The notes below the pieces were generated by a model. That model saw nothing but the letters and a program-made list of their open reading frames with translations. It had not been told where the DNA came from and did not search any database. The position numbers and the translations under genes were made by a program. Below are positions 16,095 through 23,221 of a stretch of 23,221 nucleotides of DNA, piece by piece. The DNA comes from Obelidium mucronatum (Eukaryota > Chytridiomycota > Chytridiomycetes > Chytridiales > Chytriomycetaceae). The stretch is from contig JAIVFH010000381.1 in the NCBI GenBank assembly GCA_025765595.1, positions 1 to 23,221 on the forward strand. The letters run 5' to 3'. The stretch's first letter is position 1, and every line of letters begins with the position of its first letter.

Positions 16095-17328
16095 ATGATT
16101 CGCGGTTTGAGCACTGCTATTCGCCGTTACTCTTCTGTGTCCGCCAGTAAGTAACAGTACCCCATCGACGTACTCGACCGGAATTTCGAATTCTGATTCT
16201 TATTGTCCACAAAAGATGGCATCAAGTCTATTGGCGTGATTGGAAGCGGCCAAATGGGGATCGGGATCGCACAAGTCAGTGCACAAAATGCAAAGATCCC
16301 TGTTCTTTTGCTGGATGCCGATGAGGCGCAGTTGGAGAAGGGCATCAAGTTTATTGGTGAGAGTGGCTGTTTCAAATTCTAGGTGAAAGACCCTTGGCTG
16401 AGTACAGCGCTGTTTTTTCCTGCTATTTAGCATCCAACTTGGAAAAAGCTGTGTCAAAGGGTAAAATCACTGCTTCAGATCGGGAGGAAACTTTGAGCAG
16501 AATTACCACTACAACTGATATTGGTGATTTTGGGGACACTGATTTCGTCATTGAGGTGTTTAACAATATTCCCTATTCTATAAAGAATGTTAAACCTATT
16601 TTTTTTAAGGCTGTCAGCGAAAACCCATCGTTGAAACGCGAGCTATTCCTCAACTTGGACAAAATCACAAAAAAGAGCGCCATCTTGGGTTCAAACACTT
16701 CGTCAATTAGTATCACCAAAATTGCAGCTGCCACCTCTCGCGCTGATAAAGTTATTGGAATGCATTTTATGAATCCTGTTCCAGTTGAGTTAATCACAAT
16801 TTTGCCTGACAAAAAGACTGATGCAATGCTTGCGCATTATGTTTCACAGGTGATGCAGCTGGTGGAAATTATTCCCGGATTAGCCACAAGCAAAGAGACT
16901 CTTGATGTAACTCTGGATCTTGCGAAGAAGATGGGAAAGATTACAACTGAATCTGCCGATGTTCCCGGATTCATTGCAAACCGCGTTTTAATGCCTTACA
17001 TTAACGAAGCAGTTTATGTTCTTCAAGAGGCATGTATTTGGTTTCTTTTTAAAAGTATTTAGTAATTTGCAAAAACACATAACAGGGAATTGCCACGAAG
17101 GAGGACATTGATACCACCATGAAGTTGGGAACCAACGTACCGATGGGCCCTTTGACTCTTGCGGACTTTATCGGTCTTGATACTTGCTTGGCTATCATGC
17201 GTGTATTGCACACCCAGTTAGGGGACACAAAGTATCGACCATCACCACTGCTTGTCAAGTACGTTGATGCAGGCTGGCTGGGAAAGAAAACTGGGCGTGG
17301 ATTTTACGAATATCCCTCAAAGAAGTAA
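16095..17328 (+). CDS. HADH: Mitochondrial L-3-hydroxyacyl-CoA dehydrogenase
   Basis: Six exons are proposed: 16095-16146, 16216-16356, 16431-16555, 16610-16783, 16850-17029 and 17086-17328 (304 residues, against about 302-314 in animals). Residues 1-17 ([17 protein letters not shown]) are a mitochondrial targeting peptide. [15 protein letters not shown] is the NAD-binding GxGxMGxGIA motif. [11 protein letters not shown], then [16 protein letters not shown], carry the catalytic His and, 12 residues on, the catalytic Glu. [17 protein letters not shown] and [20 protein letters not shown] are the C-terminal dimer domain. It oxidises 3-hydroxyacyl-CoA to 3-ketoacyl-CoA in fatty-acid beta-oxidation, or makes and uses 3-hydroxybutyryl-CoA. 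Two introns (16556-16609 and 16784-16849) are multiples of three and free of stops; they were recognised because they interrupt conserved motifs. The last intron (17030-17085) appears to use a GC donor. Confidence 0.9.
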
Positions 17329-17381
17329 AATAATGATGCTTTTGTTTTTACTTTTTGTTATTTTTTCTCCGTTTTAATAAG

Positions 17382-20069
17382 ATGATTTCTGTGCCGTTGA
17401 GGCGACTGAGACCAGCGGCACGGCCAACCTCTCTGCGGATATCCTTGCTTCATATATATTGCAGCCAAGTCTCGTGCAAGAGAGCAGCTCCGATAGTATT
17501 CCCTTATCATCACCATCACTACCGGCCGCTCTCCTCAGCATGTCCCGACGCAGCGACAGTGTTTGACATGGAGGCTTTTGGACTCAAGTTGGACTCGATG
17601 GTTCCTCGGGCTGTTCCCGATGCAAAGCCGATCAGAGTCGAACCAAAGCCAAAGGAACAACAACAAACTCTGGATCCTGCCTCGGACATTCCAGCCTTCG
17701 AAGCTGCTCTGTACGAACACAGCGATGCTTCTCAGACTTGGATCCATTTCCAAAAGTTGTTTCTGCGCAACGGAAAAGGCGCTGCAAACAAAAAGTATCT
17801 TTTGCGACATGTGCAGAATCTGACTGTTCTATTGAGCGGAAAACTGCCGCTGGAAGAAAACCCAAAAGATGCCGTGAAAACGATCCTCGAAGCCGTTGGG
17901 TTGTTTACAGTTGAATCCCATTTTTTGAGGGCGTGGCTCTATTCCCTGATTTATCGCCACAATCTACCGCTCCCTGCCGTGTGGAATTTGCTGCAAAGCA
18001 TGGATCCTTCATCTGGCGCAGTGCAGCATCGCCTTTCAGACTCCTGTATCCAATTCCTTTTTGAAGCCCACCACAGACTTCATCCCTACTCTTCAACATT
18101 GCCATACGTTTTCCAATACCTCAGCAAAAATAACATTCAGCTCACTCCTGCCCTGGCCGAATGCCTCATGCATGAATGCGCAGCCTTTTCAAACATAAAT
18201 GCAGCCAGAAAGATCATGTATCTGCTGGAATCAAACAACCAGGTTCCCACCTTGGTAACTTATGAGTGGTTTGTCGTCTGTTCAACGAGACATATTGGAT
18301 TGCAGGAAACGTCTCAGGAAGAGTTGCTTCACATTCTAACAAGCATGAAGGAAAATGGCGTCGCTCCGACTGCTAGGATATACCACTCTCTATTCCGGTG
18401 GGCTTCGAACTGGGAGACAGATGGAGTTGGGGTTATCGACTTTACATGGCTGGATAAAATGGTTGAGGATGGAATAGTTCCCTCTCTTGCAACGGCCACG
18501 ATCCTTGTGCAGCTGTATTTGAAAAAATGCGCTTCTGAAGCGAATTATATCGTTGAAAGCTCAGTGAGAAGTCGGTTGGATACTGTGTTTGAAGGAGTCA
18601 GATCTGGTGTTTTGGGGCAGAATATCACAGCAAATTCCCCTGAAACTCAAATGACGGTCGGAAAGATGATGGATCAGTTTATAGAGCTCGTGTTTGAGTT
18701 CTCGTCGTCGCATGAGAGTAGTGCAGCTGTGGTTGTTTTGATCACATACCTTCTCTCTCAAAAAGATGTTGAGAGGGCTGTTTCCATGTTGCCCAAGATC
18801 CGTGCTCTTCCCATGAAGCAATCTTCTCGAGTTTATGGGGAGCTGTTGAGAGGCGCTGTTTTAGCATCTCGCGAGGACTTGGTCCAAACCATCTCTGACG
18901 CCATGATTGCCGAAGAAATTGTCCCGGATCGGTATATTTACCATCAACTCATCAAGGCTGATTTTGAACGCGGAAAATTCAAAGACGGCCTCACGCTCTT
19001 GGACTCGTTGCTATCGATGGAGGATGTCCGATCTGATCTCCTGGTGTTGGATGATTACATTCTCGCAGATTTAATCACTGACTTGGGAAAGATGGGTGAA
19101 TATGAAATGATCTTCCACATTTACTCCCGATTCAAGAAACGAGGCGGTGGGTTTTCGATGGGTCCTCGAGCTACATCCAAAGTGCTATCTTTTTCAGCCC
19201 CCATTATTGGAGAAAACGACGCCAAGTTCCCTGCATTTGATCATAATGAGGACAATGACCAAATCGAACCAACCACACTTTTCCCATCTTCTCAACGATA
19301 CCCATCGCGCAGAAAATCAAGTTTCTACGCACCAGTTTCTTCTCTAGAAATTATATCCGACTATGCCACCCAACCTGGAGCCCACATTGACAGTGCCCTT
19401 TGCTCCGCAGCCATCTCCTCCATCATTCGATCCAAACTACCACCTGCAATACTCCCCGAAATCATCAAAAAGTTTGACGCCAACGGAATGACATTGACCC
19501 CATATCTCCTCTGTTTCACCGCTGAAGCATTTGCATCCATCCGGAATCTCGAGGGTATCGAATGGGTGATTCGAATTCTCAATGAAACAAGATTCGACAT
19601 TGAAATGACAAGTACCGTTGAAAAAAACGTATGGAGACGCATTTGGATGGCGAATCTAACTGCGGCTGCGAAATTGGGGAACGTTGAGGCTGTTGAATCT
19701 GCGATTCGCGGGCTTTGTTATGCATGCATGCCCAAGCATATAAAGTACGCGCCAGGTAATGGTGGGGGGAAATTGATGGCGGCCACAACATCAAAAACGT
19801 TTGGTATTGATTTGGATGTTCTTTCGGACGTTGATCGATCTCGAATCATGCGGGCGCTTGATGGGTTGTTGGAAGCGAAAGCGAGAGTGAAGGATGTGTA
19901 TGGAGTAAGGAGTTTGTTGGTAATGATGAGGGATCAAGATGCCACTCCATCTGTGCGCTCGCTACGGACTCTATATTTCAAGGGATTACAGCATCATGTG
20001 GATTTAATTATGGGAGAGGGATGGCTGCGGAAGACTGTTTCAGTTCCTCAAAGTGATTCAGGAATATAA
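17382..20069 (+). CDS. Pentatricopeptide-repeat-like mitochondrial protein
   Basis: Intronless frame of 895 residues from ATG 17382. The first 40 or so residues are rich in Arg, Ser and Leu and lack acids (MISVPLRRLRPAARPTSLRI), a mitochondrial targeting signal. The body is all-helical with PPR-like units: VPTLVTYEWFV (about residue 288), GVAPTARIYHSLFRW (326), GIVPSLATATILVQLY (364), IVPDRYIYHQLIKADFERGK (511), GEYEMIFHIYSRFKKRGGGF (about 570-590) and ATPSVRSLRTLYFKGLQ (853). A less conserved, probably disordered insertion lies at about 615-660. PPR proteins bind organelle RNA for processing, stability or translation; the target here cannot be told. The stop at 20067-20069 is only 27 bases before the next start codon. 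Confidence 0.78.
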   Translation: MISVPLRRLRPAARPTSLRISLLHIYCSQVSCKRAAPIVFPYHHHHYRPLSSACPDAATVFDMEAFGLKLDSMVPRAVPDAKPIRVEPKPKEQQQTLDPASDIPAFEAALYEHSDASQTWIHFQKLFLRNGKGAANKKYLLRHVQNLTVLLSGKLPLEENPKDAVKTILEAVGLFTVESHFLRAWLYSLIYRHNLPLPAVWNLLQSMDPSSGAVQHRLSDSCIQFLFEAHHRLHPYSSTLPYVFQYLSKNNIQLTPALAECLMHECAAFSNINAARKIMYLLESNNQVPTLVTYEWFVVCSTRHIGLQETSQEELLHILTSMKENGVAPTARIYHSLFRWASNWETDGVGVIDFTWLDKMVEDGIVPSLATATILVQLYLKKCASEANYIVESSVRSRLDTVFEGVRSGVLGQNITANSPETQMTVGKMMDQFIELVFEFSSSHESSAAVVVLITYLLSQKDVERAVSMLPKIRALPMKQSSRVYGELLRGAVLASREDLVQTISDAMIAEEIVPDRYIYHQLIKADFERGKFKDGLTLLDSLLSMEDVRSDLLVLDDYILADLITDLGKMGEYEMIFHIYSRFKKRGGGFSMGPRATSKVLSFSAPIIGENDAKFPAFDHNEDNDQIEPTTLFPSSQRYPSRRKSSFYAPVSSLEIISDYATQPGAHIDSALCSAAISSIIRSKLPPAILPEIIKKFDANGMTLTPYLLCFTAEAFASIRNLEGIEWVIRILNETRFDIEMTSTVEKNVWRRIWMANLTAAAKLGNVEAVESAIRGLCYACMPKHIKYAPGNGGGKLMAATTSKTFGIDLDVLSDVDRSRIMRALDGLLEAKARVKDVYGVRSLLVMMRDQDATPSVRSLRTLYFKGLQHHVDLIMGEGWLRKTVSVPQSDSGI

Positions 20070-20096
20070 TGGGAATTTAATCTTGCAATTATTATC

Positions 20097-21458
20097 ATGT
20101 TCGCTGGCTGCACCATTCGATCCGTTCCGCCTGAAATTGTTCGAGAGATCCTCATCCTTCTTCCGATTGGCAGTGATTTGGCCTTCGTTGGTTTCGCTTC
20201 CAAGAGACAGCTGGCTCCTTTCCTCTTTGGGGATATCAAGTTTGCCTTTGCACACTTCCGCTTTCAGCTCAACTTTGGCTCCCGTTCCGCCAATATTGCA
20301 GATGCGCTTTACTACTCGTCAAAGAACTGCTGGGCGGGCGTTCCCTTCAACTACGGAGCGTTTCTTTTCGGAGCCTGTTTGGAGGACGAACGTCGCTTGT
20401 GTGGGTCTGATACGATGCAATCCCTTGTGTGGAAAGAATCGCTGCAAAGTGTGCAATCGACAGTCGCTTTTAAGCTCATTCAAATTCTATGCTCCGATTT
20501 AAAGTACTGGCAGACTCCAATCTATGGTCGAGATGTGGCGGTTATTTTTGCAGCCAGCAGAGGCTTTACCAAGACCGTCGCATTTCTCTTGAAGGATCCG
20601 TCAGTGAATCCATCCGCACTTTCAAGCCAGGCGCTTTGTTGTGCTTGCATGGAAGGTCATGAAGATATTGTGCGGCTTCTATTGCTGGATTCCAGAGTAA
20701 ATCCAGCTGCGATGCGGAATACGCCTTTCAAATTGGCATCCATGAGAGGAAACGAGAAAATAATGAAGTTGCTACTTTCCACGGGGAAAGTTGCCGGGTT
20801 TACGGGCTTTGTGAATGTGTGCAAGTATGGGTTAATTGGAATTCTGCAACATCTCTTGGAGGAATTGCAGGCATGCTCGCCTGTTGACAAGAGGCGACAT
20901 GTTAAAATTTTATGGGAGGGAGTCACATCTGCTTACATGAATGGCCATCCTGATGTTATGTTTGCTGTGATGGGCTTTTTGGACTTGTGGGGCCAATGCC
21001 AGGATTGCCAACTTCATGCCTCGGTTCGAGGCTACCATGAATCAGACACATACATTATTCTTTCTGCGGACTGGAAAGAAGACTACAAACTCTTTGCGAA
21101 CCGAGTTTTCCATGTAGCTGTGGGGGTTGGTGATTCCACTCACATTGAAAAGTTTCTGCATCACACGGAAATCGATCCAAGCCTCGGCAATCACTTTGCA
21201 TTCCGGAGAGCTGTAGAACGAGGACATATTAATGCTGTTCGACTTCTTCTCGACAAGTGGAATGCTGATCCAACTGCCGATGACAACTTCCCAATTCGGG
21301 TTGCTGCGCAGAATGGCCATATTGAGATTGTCAAGATTCTTTTGGCTACAGGGAAAGTGGACGTTTTGGCGGAAAGCAGCTATGCGATACGGATGGCCAA
21401 GAAAATGGGACATAAGGGAATAGTGTCACTTCTTGAAGATTGGGTAAAAGATATTTAG
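20097..21458 (+). CDS. F-box-like/ankyrin-repeat protein
   Basis: Intronless frame of 453 residues. Residues about 8-45 (SVPPEIVREILILLP, then FVGFASKRQLAPFLF) look like an F-box, which would tie the protein to an SCF ubiquitin ligase. About seven ankyrin repeats follow: GRDVAVIFAASRGFTKTVAF, ALCCACMEGHEDIVRLLL, PFKLASMRGNEKIMKLLL, a degenerate middle portion, HFAFRRAVERGHINAVRLLL, FPIRVAAQNGHIEIVKILL and SYAIRMAKKMGHKGIVSLLE. Typical of large F-box/ankyrin families in chytrids and other basal fungi; the substrate is unknown. The start lies 27 bases after the PPR stop, so its promoter must lie within the upstream coding sequence unless the two are co-transcribed. A decayed copy of its last 33 codons sits inverted at 11260-11356. 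Confidence 0.85.
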   Translation: MFAGCTIRSVPPEIVREILILLPIGSDLAFVGFASKRQLAPFLFGDIKFAFAHFRFQLNFGSRSANIADALYYSSKNCWAGVPFNYGAFLFGACLEDERRLCGSDTMQSLVWKESLQSVQSTVAFKLIQILCSDLKYWQTPIYGRDVAVIFAASRGFTKTVAFLLKDPSVNPSALSSQALCCACMEGHEDIVRLLLLDSRVNPAAMRNTPFKLASMRGNEKIMKLLLSTGKVAGFTGFVNVCKYGLIGILQHLLEELQACSPVDKRRHVKILWEGVTSAYMNGHPDVMFAVMGFLDLWGQCQDCQLHASVRGYHESDTYIILSADWKEDYKLFANRVFHVAVGVGDSTHIEKFLHHTEIDPSLGNHFAFRRAVERGHINAVRLLLDKWNADPTADDNFPIRVAAQNGHIEIVKILLATGKVDVLAESSYAIRMAKKMGHKGIVSLLEDWVKDI

Positions 21459-21486
21459 AGGTGATGCATACCCATTACCCAAAGAG

Positions 21487-21496
21487 AATAAATAAA
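21487..21496 (+). terminator. Poly(A) signals of the ankyrin gene
   Basis: Two overlapping AATAAA hexamers lie 29 bases after the ankyrin stop codon. The next gene starts at 21552. Confidence 0.5.
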
Positions 21497-21551
21497 TCTT
21501 GATCTACATATACTATTTTTCCGTAACTTTTTGTATCTGTCCACTCAAAAA

Positions 21552-23221
21552 ATGTCACAAGAAAGCAAACAAAAACTGAACAAACTCAACACGCGTACTT
21601 CATGGTCTGGATCAACGCAGAATGTCAACTACAGAGTATCAACATGGCCTGCGTTAGCTGGCGTCTCAAAGGGAAAACCCGGAAAGCAAAACACAAGATT
21701 ATTAGCCAACGATGAAGACCATATCGCTGGCCTAGCAACTCAAACACACATCACTGCGCCTCCCGATATGAACATCCCACAATTGTTTGAAAATATTTTA
21801 ATCCCGCCCGGGATCCATCTCTGGTCACTGAGCCTCATTGGCTCACACACAAAACTCACAACCCAGACGCTCCAACCGCTCTCAAATATAGCTTGTCTTG
21901 GGTTTTTGGATTTATCGGAAACTGATGTATCTCTGCAGACGCTCCAGACTTGTCTGCGGCCAGTTCAGATAATGAGACTCCATCTATTCCACTGCCCAAA
22001 CATATTATCCACAGTCACTACCGCTACAATAGGGAAAACAGAAGCCAGTTTCACAAATGCTTTCATGTCGAATTCGGCTTTGAATCCAGATCAGCTGGAT
22101 TTGCTTCAAATCACCGGGATATCTGCAGACGCGTCATTGACCGCGGCGGGGCAAGTTGCAACCACAAGGGAGCATTTGAGAGGGTTTTTGGTTTTTTCAA
22201 TGCCAAACGTCTGGGTTCTTGACAGTGTTCCAATCTTGCATCATGAGCGTCAGAAATGGACAAAATTCTATTCAGAAGGAGGCAAAGGCCAGTTTTCAGA
22301 TTTGGTAAATATTCGAAAAAAAATAATTTATGATTGCCTCACGGGGGGCTTATTTTCTTTCTGTGCTCATCTAAGATCCACATCTTCTCAAATTTTAATC
22401 ACTTTTATAGGTGCGGAAACATTATATCGAAGACGCTGCATTTATTCCTAGAAAGAAGAAGCAATATCCAAACAACCAATCCCCTATCAAAGCAGAATAC
22501 ATTTACGAGTCCCCCATCCAAAAAAAGCTGTGGAGCACGCGCGCCAAGAAAGTAATTGGCGAAATGCCCACAAGAATTCAATATGCCTATTGAAAAAGAA
22601 CTGTGGATACTAAACGGCTTTGCAGGCAGATTTGGAGAGAACGGGTCAGACAGACTTTTCCCGACCTCTGTCTTTTAGTTGGAACAATTCGAGGCAGTGG
22701 CAGCGTTTGTTGGGGTTCCAAACCAACACTCTCCCATTGTACCAAAAAATCAAGCAAACTATTCTGCCAACGGGATACAGTATAGATGACCAAATCAGTC
22801 TTGCGTTACTCATTTTTGGATCTTGTGCAAGAACTTCCTGTTCATTTGGCTCAAGCGGCGTTGGAAACCATTTTTGAAGCAAATGAAGGAAACGGACGGC
22901 GGAAACAGCATTGGGCACAACGACCCGTTTCTCCACTCTTGTGGAGAGTTCAGGAACGGCTTGAATATTTGGGACTCTTGCTGGCAACCATTGAAATGAA
23001 TTTACAGAAGAATCCAAACTCTGGAACTGGTAGTTCTACAGCAGCGCCACCTCCAGAACTTACACAACTTTTAATTTTATCCAACATGGCCTTGTTGGAC
23101 AACTCCCACCACCAAAGACGTCCACAGATTCTTTCCCGTCTAGACCCACTCCGCCAATCACTTCAAATGATGCAAGAGGTTTTTTACTCTTTCCAACAAA
23201 CCCGTCTCGTTTACCAATGGA
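21552..23221 (+). CDS. LRR-like protein, 3' partial, with a probable one-base frameshift
   Basis: Proposed exons are 21552-22304, 22411-22551 and 22626 to beyond the window end. Intron 1 is GTAAAT...TTATAG (106 bases) and intron 2 is GTAATT...TTGCAG (74 bases), both phase 0. Exon 1 carries leucine-rich repeat strands (LWSLSLIGSHTKL, LGFLDLSETDVSLQTLQ, LDLLQITGIS) and an LRR-cap-like segment, MPNVWVLDSVPI. Exon 2 gives VRKHYIEDAAFIPRKKK. Exon 3 starts ADLERTGQTDFSRPLSFSW and reads to GYSIDDQ near 22790. Coding character then moves by one base into SVLRYSFLDLVQELPVHLAQ and stays open to the edge. One extra A in the AAA at 22792-22794 explains this. If intron 2 were retained, translation would stop at 22593 with 311 residues. 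I do not recognise the orthologue. A separate gene starting at ATG 22786 is the alternative for the last part. Confidence 0.6.

Noticed and set aside
22620..22877. Independent 85-residue gene
   Set aside because: Its start precedes a good splice acceptor, and its content continues the LRR-like gene. The tail after about 22795 is out of frame with the more convincing downstream coding sequence.
1..23221. tRNA, rRNA or transposase genes
   Set aside because: Reading both strands by eye, no cloverleaf with a T-loop consensus, no rRNA sequence and no transposase or reverse-transcriptase motif was found. A short structured RNA could still be missed without a covariance search.

Overview
The window looks like nuclear DNA of an early-diverging fungus, most likely a chytrid. 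Fungal character rests on a Cox9-type cytochrome oxidase subunit, a complete MON1 with fungal-style introns of about 55-75 bases, a NACHT-WD40 (STAND) protein tail and short gene spacing. The chytrid assignment is an inference from the gene set (F-box/ankyrin protein, secreted DOMON family) and was not tested by search. Standard genetic code fits all genes.

Layout. 1-1922 (+) is the C-terminal part of a NACHT-WD40 protein with about 13 WD40 repeats, entering from the left edge and carrying two compensating one-base indels. 2155-4906 (-) holds two tandem low-complexity proteins sharing an N-terminal DFSS(F/L)DDIGS motif. 5220-6247 (+) is a small three-exon gene of unknown function. Its second intron is about 500 bases long and filled with twelve copies of a GC-rich hairpin element with GNA triloops. 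6331-12959 (-) is a block of six secreted DOMON-domain paralogues, one decayed DOMON copy, a short-chain dehydrogenase with an 8-base frame-breaking duplication, and a fragment duplicated from an ankyrin gene located 10 kb away. From 13311 to the right edge every gene is on the + strand: COX9, MON1, mitochondrial 3-hydroxyacyl-CoA dehydrogenase, a PPR-like mitochondrial protein, an F-box/ankyrin protein, and an LRR-like protein that runs off the window with one apparent frameshift.

The right half is a housekeeping segment (respiration, vacuolar/endosomal fusion, fatty-acid oxidation, organelle RNA). The left and middle are fast-evolving accessory DNA: a STAND immune-like protein, a secreted-protein family expanding and decaying by tandem duplication, and repeat-invaded intron sequence. 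Exon boundaries were worked out by hand from splice consensus, reading-frame continuity and alignment to paralogues or family motifs. No database search was available.
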